From the NCBI GenBank assembly GCA_017405525.1, contig JAFRAH010000014.1, positions 1 through 64,000 of the forward strand: a stretch of DNA of 64,000 nt. The letters run 5' to 3'. The notes under the pieces were generated by a model. That model had not been told where the DNA came from. It saw nothing but the letters and a program-made list of their open reading frames with translations, and made no database searches. A program made the position numbers and the translations under genes. Positions within the stretch are counted from its first letter, which is position 1, and every line of letters starts with the position of its first letter. Shown piece by piece: positions 49,548-58,098 of the stretch. The DNA comes from Synergistaceae bacterium. Lineage in GTDB: Bacteria > Synergistota > Synergistia > Synergistales > Aminobacteriaceae.

Positions 49548-50696
49548 TTGACTGACGACAGAAAATTATACTGGTCATGCTTCTACTCGTTCTTCTACTG
49601 CGGAATAGTCATGATTACGATCGGTTCAGCTCTTCCTGACCTGCGGGAGTACTACGGCCTCACAGCGTCATCAAGCGGTGCGTTGCTCTCCTGCTACTCA
49701 CTGGGCAACCTGGCATCAGGAATAATCACGGGCTTCTTGTCCCTCTACTTGGGGCAGAAATTCGCGGCGGTAATCCTCTCGTCCCTCGTCTGGGCTGGAA
49801 TGCTCATGCTCACGGGCGGCCATGTCGTAGCATTGCTTTTCGGGGCTTGCTTCATCGTGGGAGTAGGCAGGGGCAGCCTCATCACCTTCTCACAGCGGAC
49901 AATCAACATACTCACTGGCGGCAGCACAAGGACAACGGGCCTCCTTCATGCGACTTTTGCGGTCGGTGCAATAATCTCGCCGTTAATGTTCTCGGCACTC
50001 CGCGTAATCTCTTGGAAGGCAGGAATAATTCTCGTTGCAGTTCTTGGGGTAATGGCTACCCTCTCGTTCATCGCCATCAAGGACTATTCACGCCTCGAAG
50101 GGAGCGATAAATCCGGGGGGAACTCGGACAGGTCATTGTCATTCTTCAGGGACAGTGGCTTCATCGTCATTGCCTGCCTGATGTTCCTTTACCTGTGCTG
50201 TGAATTTGCACTCAACGGCTGGATAGTAACCTACATGACCCATAAGAACATGCCCTTGAGTTTCAGCCACCTCATGGCCTCGTTATTGTGGGTAGTGATG
50301 CTACTGGGTCGTCTGTTCTGCGTGTGGCTCGCCAAGTATGTACGTCAGAGGGTGATATTGCTGGCGTTGTCGGCGGGTTCAGCGTTGTCGTTCGGGTTGA
50401 TGCTCATGGCCGAAGGTGCTCCGGGAATTTCGCTCACTGTGGCACTAACTGGGTTCTTCATGTCGGGGATAAGCCCGATAATCTACGGGTCATCAGCTCC
50501 CTACACGAACAAGTACCCGCTGGCTATGGGAATGCTCTTCACGATAGGCTGCACCGGCGGAACGATAATGCCCCTCATCACCGGGGTAATAGCTGAGAAC
50601 TGGGGCTTTGACGGCGGAATGTCAGCGATACTTGCGGGGTTCATGATGCTGTTAGTATTCGCAGTGATAAACATGAAGAGGAGAGATGCAGATTGA
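49548..50696 (+). CDS. MFS transporter
   Basis: The 382-residue membrane protein has about 12 helices and the FucP/YfkF-like start YSFFYCGIVMITIGSALPDL. The central loop is short. TTG start, behind AGGGGTG. It overlaps the methyltransferase gene by four bases (TTGA), so the two are coupled. A sugar, nucleoside or drug substrate cannot be told apart here. Confidence 0.9.
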   Translation: MTDDRKLYWSCFYSFFYCGIVMITIGSALPDLREYYGLTASSSGALLSCYSLGNLASGIITGFLSLYLGQKFAAVILSSLVWAGMLMLTGGHVVALLFGACFIVGVGRGSLITFSQRTINILTGGSTRTTGLLHATFAVGAIISPLMFSALRVISWKAGIILVAVLGVMATLSFIAIKDYSRLEGSDKSGGNSDRSLSFFRDSGFIVIACLMFLYLCCEFALNGWIVTYMTHKNMPLSFSHLMASLLWVVMLLGRLFCVWLAKYVRQRVILLALSAGSALSFGLMLMAEGAPGISLTVALTGFFMSGISPIIYGSSAPYTNKYPLAMGMLFTIGCTGGTIMPLITGVIAENWGFDGGMSAILAGFMMLLVFAVINMKRRDAD

Positions 50697-51448
50697 ATCA
50701 GGAATGGAACGCGGAAAAATATTCGTCAGGCTTCTCATTCGTCTACAAGTACGGTACTGATGTCCTGAACTTGATTGACGCTGAGAATGTCCATGACGTT
50801 ATCGACTTGGGCTGTGGTACCGGGACTCTCACGAACGAACTCGCTGGGATGGGCTTCAACGTTACGGGCATTGATGCGTCTGCTGAGATGCTCAGGACTG
50901 CGCGGGGGAATTTCCCGGCTCTCAGGTTCATTCAGTCGGACGCAACGGATTTCCGGCTTGATGACCTGGTTGATGTGGTGTTCAGCAATGCGGTGCTTCA
51001 CTGGATAGACAGGACGAGGCAGCCGCTGATGATGAGGTGCGTCTATGATTCGTTGAGGCCGGGAGGTCAGTTTGTGTTCGAGATGGGAGGGGTTGGGTGC
51101 GGGAAAATGATTCACGACAAGCTCGCGGAGAACTTCAAGGCTTGCGGCTATGAGTATGTGATGCCGTTCTTCTTCCCGTCGGTTGGGGAATATGCCGGGC
51201 TGCTTGAGGATGCGGGGTTCACCGTGAGGTATGCCCTGCTCTTTGACCGTCCCACTGAACTTAAGGGTGATGACGGCCTCCGGGACTGGATAAACATGTT
51301 CGTGAAGATACCGTTTGAGTCTGTGAGCTCTGAGGACAGGGAGAAGATACTTCATGACACTGTCGGAGGCTTGAGGGATAAGCTCTTTCACGGTGGGAAA
51401 TGGTATGCTGACTATGTGAGGCTGAGGATGAGGGCGGTCAAAGAATGA
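50693..51448 (+). CDS. Class I SAM-dependent methyltransferase (Tam-like)
   Basis: The 251-residue protein has the SAM-binding VIDLGCGTGTLTNELA, the acidic GIDASAEML and the post-motif NAVLHWIDRTRQPL. This WI-containing block and the FEMGGVG stretch occur in trans-aconitate-type methyltransferases. TTG start overlapping the MFS stop. The substrate is unknown; the coupled MFS transporter could export or import it. Confidence 0.9.
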   Translation: MNQEWNAEKYSSGFSFVYKYGTDVLNLIDAENVHDVIDLGCGTGTLTNELAGMGFNVTGIDASAEMLRTARGNFPALRFIQSDATDFRLDDLVDVVFSNAVLHWIDRTRQPLMMRCVYDSLRPGGQFVFEMGGVGCGKMIHDKLAENFKACGYEYVMPFFFPSVGEYAGLLEDAGFTVRYALLFDRPTELKGDDGLRDWINMFVKIPFESVSSEDREKILHDTVGGLRDKLFHGGKWYADYVRLRMRAVKE

Positions 51449-51497
51449 CAATGTGCTAGAATATCTGGGAAAAAATCACGAAAGGAGCAGTTGACAA

Positions 51498-52593
51498 ATG
51501 AGTTTAACGGCTCATAAGGGCTTCAGGGCGAAATATTGTCCTCGATTCCCTGAGAGGTCTTGCGATAATTCTCGTAGTCATTGGCCACCTGCCGGGCTGG
51601 ATGGAGGCCATAGGCATAAATTCCTGCTTTGGTGCTCTCATAAGGAGCTGGGTATACAGTTTTCACATGCCGCTATTCTTCATGCTCTCAGGATATGTTC
51701 ACGGCATGAGGCAGCGTCAGGCAGGAACAACAGACTTCCTTCACGGCCTCAGACAAAACTTTATCGCACTGTATGTTCCCTGCATGTTCTTCTCATTCCT
51801 TCAAGCCTTCCTTAACCTCATAGTATTTTCCCGTTCAAACGCGGCCAACGTCCATATACCAGAACTAAGGCACTTCATGATGATACCGTTCAATGGCTTC
51901 CTCAATTACTGGTTCCTGTGTGCATTGTTCTTAGTCAAGAGCATTCACATGGCCTTCGAGAGTGCCGGGGCAAACGAGCACCTTCACTCGTTTTTTTGGG
52001 TTTCATTGTTCGTTCTTTCTTGGATTGCCGGGGACAGTATGCCTCGTTTCCTCTTCCTGCTGTGCTACAACAGCCTGTGCTTCAGGATAGGCTACATTCT
52101 GAGCCGCCGCGAATACATCACCGAAACGAGAAACCCCGGAGCTTTTTGGGGGCTTGTACTTCTTGGGTCTGGGATTGCGTTTTTACTCGTGTACTATTCC
52201 GGCGGTGTGGCAGGCTTCTTCACTAAAGCCGGGTCAGCTTTGTGCATGGTGCTGTCATTGATGGTTCTGTTCTTTGCTCTCAGCATAAAGAGCTCATTCC
52301 TGTCAGTCTGTGGACTTTACAGCATGGTGATATACTGCATCCATAATTACGCCGCAATGACCTTCCGCATAATGTACAGGATTTCCGGCGTGAAGGCTGG
52401 TTCTTTCCCGGCATTCTCATACATTATGTGCTTCATTGCCGCGTTGTTCATTCCCCTTGCCATTGTGTGGCTCTACAAAAACGTGAAGTGCCTCCGCTGG
52501 GTTGAATGCATCTTCTACCCTAGCAGGCTCTTACGCGTTAATCATGTACAGCCCGACCATGCAGACGACCGCACCGACAATCTGCCTCAGTGA
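51498..52593 (+). pseudogene. Acyltransferase-3-type membrane protein, frameshifted near the start
   Basis: A good ribosome site (AAAGGAG) and ATG at 51498 open one frame, but the conserved family start (LDSLRGLAIILVVIGH, with the catalytic His) is in the next frame. That frame has no start codon until ATG 51601, beyond the His. Removing one G from the GGG at 51526-51528 joins the two frames smoothly. The rest is a normal ten-helix O-acyltransferase (MPLFFMLSGYVHG). The 3' end runs 63 bases into the convergent EamA gene. It is either a decaying gene, a phase-variable tract (too short) or a sequence error. It would acylate surface sugars. Confidence 0.82.
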
Positions 52594-52947
52594 GATATTT
52601 TCACCGTACATGAAGGTTCCCACAAACAGCAGGACTACAGCAAGGCATATGTTGGCTGTCAGGGAGCCCCTGCTTATCTGCCAGCCCGCACGGAAGAGAT
52701 ACACATAGCCTGCCTCAAGCCCTACAATTGCGAGCCCAAGAATCACTGAAGGCCAGTTGAAGCTGTGGGACATCCTGAAGCCCCCTGAGTGTATGAACGC
52801 CATAACGAGAGCGATCACTGCACCGGCAATGTAGGTGATGACGAGAGTACCGAAAGCGTCGGCATCAGATGGGATTGACTTGGTGCACACGTTGTAGAAA
52901 CAGTTTGAGATTATGATTAACAGGAGAGGCCATAGCATACGCCACAT
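52531..52947 (-). CDS. Half-size EamA/DMT-family transporter
   Basis: The 138-residue protein has about five hydrophobic segments and corresponds to a single EamA repeat: a central GLEAGYVYLFRAGWQISRG and the closing ISLRQIVGAVVCMVGLYMI. Single-repeat members work as dimers. No clear substrate. Its 3' end overlaps the decayed acyltransferase on the other strand. Confidence 0.85.
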   Translation of the reverse strand: MWRMLWPLLLIIISNCFYNVCTKSIPSDADAFGTLVITYIAGAVIALVMAFIHSGGFRMSHSFNWPSVILGLAIVGLEAGYVYLFRAGWQISRGSLTANICLAVVLLFVGTFMYGENISLRQIVGAVVCMVGLYMINA

Positions 52948-52970
52948 AATTTAACCAACCACCTTCGGGC

Positions 52971-53003
52971 AAAAAAATAGCGGGGTCATCATTCAGGCCC
53001 CGC
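52971..53003 (-). terminator. Terminator after the YbjN-type pair
   Basis: On the minus strand GCGGGGCC (52996-53003) pairs with GACCCCGC (52980-52987), one G:U-type step, followed by TATTTTTTT. Confidence 0.82.
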
Positions 53004-53016
53004 CGCAAAATCTCAC

Positions 53017-53574
53017 TTAGTCGTCGTCTGACTCGCACTTCTCAACCGCTGTCTTGGCATCCGAGCTCCTGAACATGACATCGAACATTCCGGGTGAATA
53101 CCTCTTGAACATCGCTCCGGGTATGAGTATGCTCCTCTTCACGGTCTCAATTGATGGTAGCGCGTCCTCACAGCTCACGAAAACCTTGTAGCGTATCTCC
53201 CCGTCCCTGAAGTCAAACTCAAAGTTCCCGTTCCGAAGTCCGTAATTAGCCCGGCTGATGAACTCAGCAACCCTGTTCATGATTGTGGAGTTGTCGGAGT
53301 CGGCGTTTACCGGGGAAGTAGCGTAAACAGTATAGCCGTCATCATGAATCCGTATGACGTACTCAAGGCTCTGGAGCTCGCCCCTCATCTTGACGCTGAA
53401 CGTGAACCTTCCCTTTGTGTCGTCAAAGCTGAAGTGCCAGTCGTCATCAACGAGGAACTTCCTGACTTTGGCGGCAATCTCCCGTGAGTAGTCATCATCG
53501 GCAAGCGCAGCCCCTCCAAGAGCCATAAGGAGGACAGCCGCAAGAACAACCGCAAATATCTTCCTGGACATCAA
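53017..53574 (-). CDS. Exported YbjN-domain-like protein
   Basis: The 185-residue protein has a signal peptide (FAVVLAAVLLMALGGAALA) and a YbjN-like fold, as in the T3SS-chaperone-like YbjN proteins: DDWHFSFDDTKGRFTF near the start of the mature part and AEFISRANYGLRNGNFE in the middle. It is a paralogue of the gene nine bases upstream, which has no signal peptide. The function is unknown; YbjN proteins in enterobacteria affect stress and motility. Confidence 0.78.
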   Translation of the reverse strand: MMSRKIFAVVLAAVLLMALGGAALADDDYSREIAAKVRKFLVDDDWHFSFDDTKGRFTFSVKMRGELQSLEYVIRIHDDGYTVYATSPVNADSDNSTIMNRVAEFISRANYGLRNGNFEFDFRDGEIRYKVFVSCEDALPSIETVKRSILIPGAMFKRYSPGMFDVMFRSSDAKTAVEKCESDDD

Positions 53575-53583
53575 TAACGCCTC

Positions 53584-54057
53584 CTATTCGCACTTTGAGA
53601 TAGCTTCCTCAGCAGTAGCTCCCTTGAACATGACATCGAGCATTCCGGGAGCATACCTGTCGAACATCACGGACGGAATGATGATGCTGCCCTTGATGAT
53701 TTCCTCAGTGGGGATTATTCCGTCGCAGTCAACGAACGTCTTGTAGCGTATTTCACCGTCGGTAACGTCGAGCTCAAAGTTTCCGTTTCTGAGGCCATAG
53801 TTAGCCCGGCAGATGAACTCGGCCATCTCCCTGATTACGTCCTTATCGTCGGAGTCGGCTTCTATCGGTGAAATAGCATAGACCGTGTAGGCATCGCTCC
53901 GTACAGGGACAAAGTATCTCAGGTGCTTGAGCTTGCTCTCAATAGCAACGCCAAACCTGAAAATACCGCGTTCCTCGTCAAACTCAAACTTCCAGTCGTC
54001 CTCAATAAGGAAATTCCTGATAACTTCAACAATTTCTTCTGAGTAACCTGCATTCAT
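53584..54057 (-). CDS. Cytoplasmic YbjN-domain-like protein
   Basis: The 157-residue protein shares DDWKFEFDEERGIFRF, SPIEADSDDKDVI, AEFICRANYGLRNGNFE and a late RYAPGMLDVMF with the exported copy, but starts without a signal peptide. GGAG precedes the ATG. The pair is transcribed together and ended by one terminator. The function is unknown. Confidence 0.78.
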   Translation of the reverse strand: MNAGYSEEIVEVIRNFLIEDDWKFEFDEERGIFRFGVAIESKLKHLRYFVPVRSDAYTVYAISPIEADSDDKDVIREMAEFICRANYGLRNGNFELDVTDGEIRYKTFVDCDGIIPTEEIIKGSIIIPSVMFDRYAPGMLDVMFKGATAEEAISKCE

Positions 54058-54110
54058 GGCGAAAAAAACTCCTTTGAATAATTTTGTGAAACGCGCAATA
54101 TAATATCACA

Positions 54111-54863
54111 CTATCTTGCAAGCCACCCGCCATCTACCGCCAAAATATGCCCATTTACGTAATCAGATGCCTTTGACGCAAGGAATACCGCCGCACCCTT
54201 GAGGTCTTCAGGAGTTCCCCAGCGTCCTGTAGGTATTCGTGCTAGGATCTCCGCACTCCTCTTTGCGTCCTTCACGAGGGCTTCAGTGTTGTTCGTGTCG
54301 ATATATCCGGGGGCTATGGCGTTCACCTGTATGTTGTACTTCGCCAGCTCATTGGCCATTATCTTGGTGATGCCCGCAACTCCTGACTTGCTCGCTGTGT
54401 AGCTCACTACCCTTATTCCCCCCTGGAACGAGAGCATTGACGCTATATTGATGATCTTTCCGCCGCCGTTGTCCTTCATCAACCGTGCCGCTGCCTGTGA
54501 GAGCATAAACAGGGACTTCAAGTTCATGCTGATTACGTCGTCCCAGTCTTTCTCGGTGAAGTCGAGGATGTCATTACGGCGGATTATCCCGGCGTTGTTC
54601 ACGAGAATATCGAGATGCCCGAACTCCCTCACTGTGTCGTCAATGAGCGACTGTATCTTGTCCTGCTTCACGAGGTCAATATCGTAGTACATGAACCTGC
54701 GGCCAAGTCCCTTGATGTATGCCTCAGTCTCAGGCATGGGGGCATGTCCAGCACCTACTACATCACAGCCTGCCTCAGCAAGTCCCTCTGCTATGCCCTG
54801 ACCGATTCCCGTGCGTGCTCCTGTTACGATTGCTACTTTTCCTGAAAGGTCAAACAAATTCAT
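54111..54863 (-). CDS. kduD: KduD, 2-dehydro-3-deoxy-D-gluconate 5-dehydrogenase
   Basis: The 250-residue SDR matches KduD: NLFDLSGKVAIVTGARTGIG, NNAGIIRR, the catalytic Ser in NIASMLSF, YTASKSGVAG and the end GHILAVDGGWLAR. It oxidises or reduces the keto-deoxy-gluconate from unsaturated uronates. ATG 54863 is chosen (AGGAGG 11 bases upstream); the frame opens much further up inside kduI. It follows kduI after 20 bases. Confidence 0.94.
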   Translation of the reverse strand: MNLFDLSGKVAIVTGARTGIGQGIAEGLAEAGCDVVGAGHAPMPETEAYIKGLGRRFMYYDIDLVKQDKIQSLIDDTVREFGHLDILVNNAGIIRRNDILDFTEKDWDDVISMNLKSLFMLSQAAARLMKDNGGGKIINIASMLSFQGGIRVVSYTASKSGVAGITKIMANELAKYNIQVNAIAPGYIDTNNTEALVKDAKRSAEILARIPTGRWGTPEDLKGAAVFLASKASDYVNGHILAVDGGWLAR

Positions 54864-54883
54864 GGTAATCATGTCCTCCTGTG

Positions 54884-55726
54884 TTATCTCATTTTTTCGG
54901 GCGGTATTGTGTCCATGTCGTCGAACTCCTGATTTTCCCCGCCCATTGCCCATATGAAGGAATAGCTCGCTGTCCCTGCCCCGGCATGTATTGACCATGA
55001 GGGCGAAATCACAGCGTCAAAGTTCCCCATCACTATATGCCGCGTCTCCTGTCCTTGTCCCATGAAGTGAAACACTACGTTGCCTTCGGGTATCTCGAAA
55101 TAGGTATAGATCTCCATGCGTCTCTCATGTGTATGTGCGGGCATTGTGTTCCAGATACTTCCGGGCTCAAGCTCAGTCAGTCCCATAGAGAGCTGGCACG
55201 TCCTCAGAACATCAGGATGAATGAACTGGTTGATTACCCGGCGGTTCGAGGTCTTAGGGTCTCCGAGAGGTCTTTTTGCGGCATCTGACTTCCTGATCAG
55301 GCGCGTCTCGTAGCTCGTGTGTGCAGGGGCTGAAACCATGTAGAACTTTGCGGGGTTATTGCCGTCATTGCTGGAGAAGAATACCTTTTCCGTGCCTTTG
55401 GTGATGTAGAGGCAGTCCTTGTAGCCCAGATTGTAGGTTGTTCCGTCAGCCTCAATGACTCCTGAGCCGCCCAGGTTGAAGATGCCTGCCTCCCTGCGTT
55501 CAAGGAAGTAGTGAGTGCCGAAGTTCGCCCAAATATCTATGCCGTCATCGACTGGGAGCTTTCGGTTTACGGGCATAATCCCGACGGTAACCATGCGGTC
55601 AACATGGCTGTATACTGCCGTAACTTTGTCGGGGGAATAAAGGCCGGTGATGAGGAACTCCCTTCGGAGCTCGTCGGTTGTGTAGCGTTTAACGTCTTGG
55701 GGGTTGCATGAGTAGCGTATATCCAT
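54884..55726 (-). CDS. kduI: KduI, 5-dehydro-4-deoxy-D-glucuronate isomerase
   Basis: The 280-residue cupin-type isomerase converts the product of unsaturated uronate opening (from pectin, hyaluronan or heparin breakdown) for KduD. Zinc ligands are in MPAHTHERRMEIYTYFE (two His and Glu) with a later His in WSIHAGAGTASYSF. RYSCNPQDVKRYTTDELRR is the usual start, given here in part. The kduI-kduD pair stands alone; no polysaccharide lyase, kdgK or kdgA is nearby. Confidence 0.95.
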   Translation of the reverse strand: MDIRYSCNPQDVKRYTTDELRREFLITGLYSPDKVTAVYSHVDRMVTVGIMPVNRKLPVDDGIDIWANFGTHYFLERREAGIFNLGGSGVIEADGTTYNLGYKDCLYITKGTEKVFFSSNDGNNPAKFYMVSAPAHTSYETRLIRKSDAAKRPLGDPKTSNRRVINQFIHPDVLRTCQLSMGLTELEPGSIWNTMPAHTHERRMEIYTYFEIPEGNVVFHFMGQGQETRHIVMGNFDAVISPSWSIHAGAGTASYSFIWAMGGENQEFDDMDTIPPEKMR

Positions 55727-55786
55727 TCAGTGAATGAGCCTCCTTCATGATGGTATGGGTCTATTGTAATTTATGCTCCGTGAAAT

Positions 55787-56224
55787 TCAAGCGTCATTCA
55801 GGATTTTTTCCGCCATCTCGTATTTTGCCCGTCTTTGTTCGTAGTCCTCCATCAAGTCCGGCCTGCCTGAAAGTCTCGTTATGTCCATGTTGTGGGCAAG
55901 GTCTGAGAGCTTCACCTTCCGTGCTATTGGGTTGGTCTTTATGGTTCGTATGTAGTCCTCCCAGCTCATGCCCTCCCTGTGAGTGAGAACGTCAACAGCA
56001 TCCGTGATTTCCGGGGGGAATACTGCCCGGAGCTCCTCAATGGTTATTGCCGTATCCTCCACAACGTCATGAAGGAACGCGGTGCAGATTTCGGCTTCAG
56101 TGTCCATCTTTGAGGCAACGGTTGCGGGATGAAGGAAGTAGGGCCGACCTGCCTTGTCGGTCTGTCCATGATGGGCGGAATATGATATGTCTATGGCCTT
56201 GTTGATGAGCTCACTATAGAACAT
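55787..56224 (-). CDS. Stand-alone HD hydrolase, alarmone-hydrolase-like
   Basis: The 145-residue protein is the HD domain alone of the RelA/SpoT kind: SYSAHHGQTDKAGRPYFLHP, TAFLHDVVEDT and VKLSDLAHNMD give the metal and substrate residues. There is no synthetase or TGS domain. Small alarmone hydrolases of this shape degrade (p)ppGpp; other nucleotide substrates are possible. It lies six bases after an XRE-cupin regulator gene, likely one transcript. Confidence 0.85.
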   Translation of the reverse strand: MFYSELINKAIDISYSAHHGQTDKAGRPYFLHPATVASKMDTEAEICTAFLHDVVEDTAITIEELRAVFPPEITDAVDVLTHREGMSWEDYIRTIKTNPIARKVKLSDLAHNMDITRLSGRPDLMEDYEQRRAKYEMAEKILNDA

Positions 56225-56230
56225 CCCCTG

Positions 56231-56827
56231 CTAGCTCCCGTAGTGAACGAGGTCATAGACCCAAACGTCTTTATCCGTCCTGTTGGCGTAGGTGTGCTTC
56301 CTGTTCGCGAGGAATCTCACTGCCTCACCCTTCCCGATGCTGTACTCTTCGCCGTCAAGTACCAGTGTGAACACTCCATCAATCACCATCACGTACTCCC
56401 ATACTCCTGAGCCGTGGCTGTCGGTCGTAACTTCCCTGCCCGGTTCAAGCCTTGCCTTCGTCATCTCCATTGAGGTCTGGAGGTCATACCTGAAGAGCTG
56501 CTGAATGTTGAACTCACCTTTTCGTACAAGCTCCTCTGACTTCACGACTTCGACGATTTTCTCCGGGGCTTTCAGCAATGAGGTTAGTGATATGTTGATG
56601 CCCTCGCATATCTTGTAGAGCACCGCAACCGTCGGGCATTTACGGCCACGTTCTATGTCGCTGAGCATACTTTTGCTTACGTTGCTTCTTGCCGATACTT
56701 CATCGAGTGAAAATCCTCGTTCCTGCCTGGCACGTTTGAGATTTGCGCCAATTATTGCGGTTATGTTCTCCGTGTCTGAATTTCTGCCGTCATCAAGAAC
56801 TTCATCGGGCATAAATTTTCTGTCCAT
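56231..56827 (-). CDS. XRE-family regulator with C-terminal cupin
   Basis: The protein of about 198 residues has an N-terminal helix-turn-helix (about residues 20-78; ARQERGFSLDEVSARSNVSK, SMLSDIERGRKCPTVAVLYK) and a C-terminal cupin (about 120-195; LEPGREVTTDSHGSGVWEYVMV split into two strands). Such regulators bind a small ligand in the cupin. ATG 56827 is preferred as GGAGG lies eight bases upstream. A TATAAT-like box (GGTATAATT) lies some 20 bases further up. Confidence 0.9.
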   Translation of the reverse strand: MDRKFMPDEVLDDGRNSDTENITAIIGANLKRARQERGFSLDEVSARSNVSKSMLSDIERGRKCPTVAVLYKICEGINISLTSLLKAPEKIVEVVKSEELVRKGEFNIQQLFRYDLQTSMEMTKARLEPGREVTTDSHGSGVWEYVMVIDGVFTLVLDGEEYSIGKGEAVRFLANRKHTYANRTDKDVWVYDLVHYGS

Positions 56828-56887
56828 CTTTAACGCCTCCATGAACTTAATTATACCCGCAAGAGTTCACAAATTCCGCGCCCAATG

Positions 56888-56924
56888 AAAAAAATTTACC
56901 CCGCAAGCCGTCAAGCTCACGGGG
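56888..56924 (-). terminator. Terminator after the exported alpha/beta hydrolase
   Basis: On the minus strand CCCCGTGAGC pairs with GCTTGCGGGG (10 bp, two G:U) around a six-base loop, then AAATTTTTTT. Confidence 0.85.
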
Positions 56925-56950
56925 CAAAAAATTTCTGTGTTGCTGGCAAG

Positions 56951-57970
56951 TTACTTCAGGTTGTCGTTGAAGAACGTTACTATCTTCGCAAAGGGTATCT
57001 TCTCCATGTTGTCGTAAAGGTCGCAGTGTGTAGCTCCCGGAACAATCACCAGCTCCTTGTTGTCCATCTTGAGACGCTTGAACGTGTCCTCGCTCATGTA
57101 GCGGGAATGAGCATTCTCCCCGTGAACAAGAAGTACAGGGCAGCGTATCTCCTCGGCGAATACGAGCATCGGGCTGTTGATCATGGCCGTCATTGATGAG
57201 ATCGTCCAGCCATCGGTAGAGTTCACTGAGCGTTCATGGTAGCCTCTCGGTGTCTTGTAGTATGCGTGATAGTCCTTCACGAACTGGGGGGCATCTTCCG
57301 GCAGTGGGTCAACAACTCCCCCGGCCCTCGCGTATGTCCCGGCAATGTAGTCCTTCGTGCGCTGTTCATTGACGGCCTTGCGTGTCTGGTATCTCGTCTC
57401 TGCGCTGTCGTTAGCGTCAAAGTAGCCCTTAGCCGACACGCGGGACATGTCGTACATCGTTGACGCAACAGTGGCCTTGATGCGTGTATCAGCCGCCGCA
57501 GCATTGAGCCCTATACCTCCCCAGCCACATACGCCGATTATGCCGATCCTCTCAGGGTCAACGTAGTCCCTCGTGCTGAGGAAGTCGACAGCCGCCGAGA
57601 AGTCTTCCGTGTTGATTTCGGGTGAGGCCGCGAACCTGACTGCCCCGCCGCTCTCGCCAGTGAATGACGGATCGAACGCCAGAGCAATGAACCCTGCCTT
57701 CGCCATCTCCTGAGCATAGAGTCCCGATACCTGCTCCTTCACCGCACCGAATGGCCCGCAAACTGCAAGGGCAGCATATTTCTTTGAGGGGTCGAAATCT
57801 TTGGGCATGTAGAGATCTCCTACAAGGTCAATCCCAAACCTGTTGTGGAAGTGAGCCTTCTCTACCTTTATTGCCGGGTCAACCGTGAAAACCCTCGTAT
57901 CATTCTCAAGGGCATATGACATTCCCGAAAACAACATAACCATCATTAACGCTGAAAGTATCCTGAACAT
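56951..57970 (-). CDS. Exported alpha/beta hydrolase with Cys nucleophile
   Basis: The 339-residue protein has a signal peptide (RILSALMMVMLFSGMSYA) after ATG 57970, which follows AGGAGG. The hydrolase core has the oxyanion-type VCGPFGAVKEQ and the nucleophile elbow GVCGWGG, where Cys takes the usual Ser position, as in dienelactone hydrolases. The catalytic Asp lies in AFDPSFTG or a later loop, and the His is in GATHCDLYD. It resembles the YcjY/DLH-like hydrolases. It faces a LysR gene, its likely regulator. The substrate is unknown. Confidence 0.88.
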   Translation of the reverse strand: MFRILSALMMVMLFSGMSYALENDTRVFTVDPAIKVEKAHFHNRFGIDLVGDLYMPKDFDPSKKYAALAVCGPFGAVKEQVSGLYAQEMAKAGFIALAFDPSFTGESGGAVRFAASPEINTEDFSAAVDFLSTRDYVDPERIGIIGVCGWGGIGLNAAAADTRIKATVASTMYDMSRVSAKGYFDANDSAETRYQTRKAVNEQRTKDYIAGTYARAGGVVDPLPEDAPQFVKDYHAYYKTPRGYHERSVNSTDGWTISSMTAMINSPMLVFAEEIRCPVLLVHGENAHSRYMSEDTFKRLKMDNKELVIVPGATHCDLYDNMEKIPFAKIVTFFNDNLK

Positions 57971-58098
57971 TTCGTGAGTTCCTCCTGTCTTGTTGATGCC
58001 GGGAATTATCGCAAGAGGCTTCCTAAATGTCCAATGCCATATAATGCAGTTCGTGTTATTCCTGAGAATATATATCAACATGAAAGCAGGTTGTCGTT

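Noticed and set aside
50735..51451. A 238-codon open frame opposite the methyltransferase
   Set aside because: The plus-strand gene has clear SAM motifs and coupling to the MFS gene; the antisense product is rich in His, Pro and Arg with no domain.
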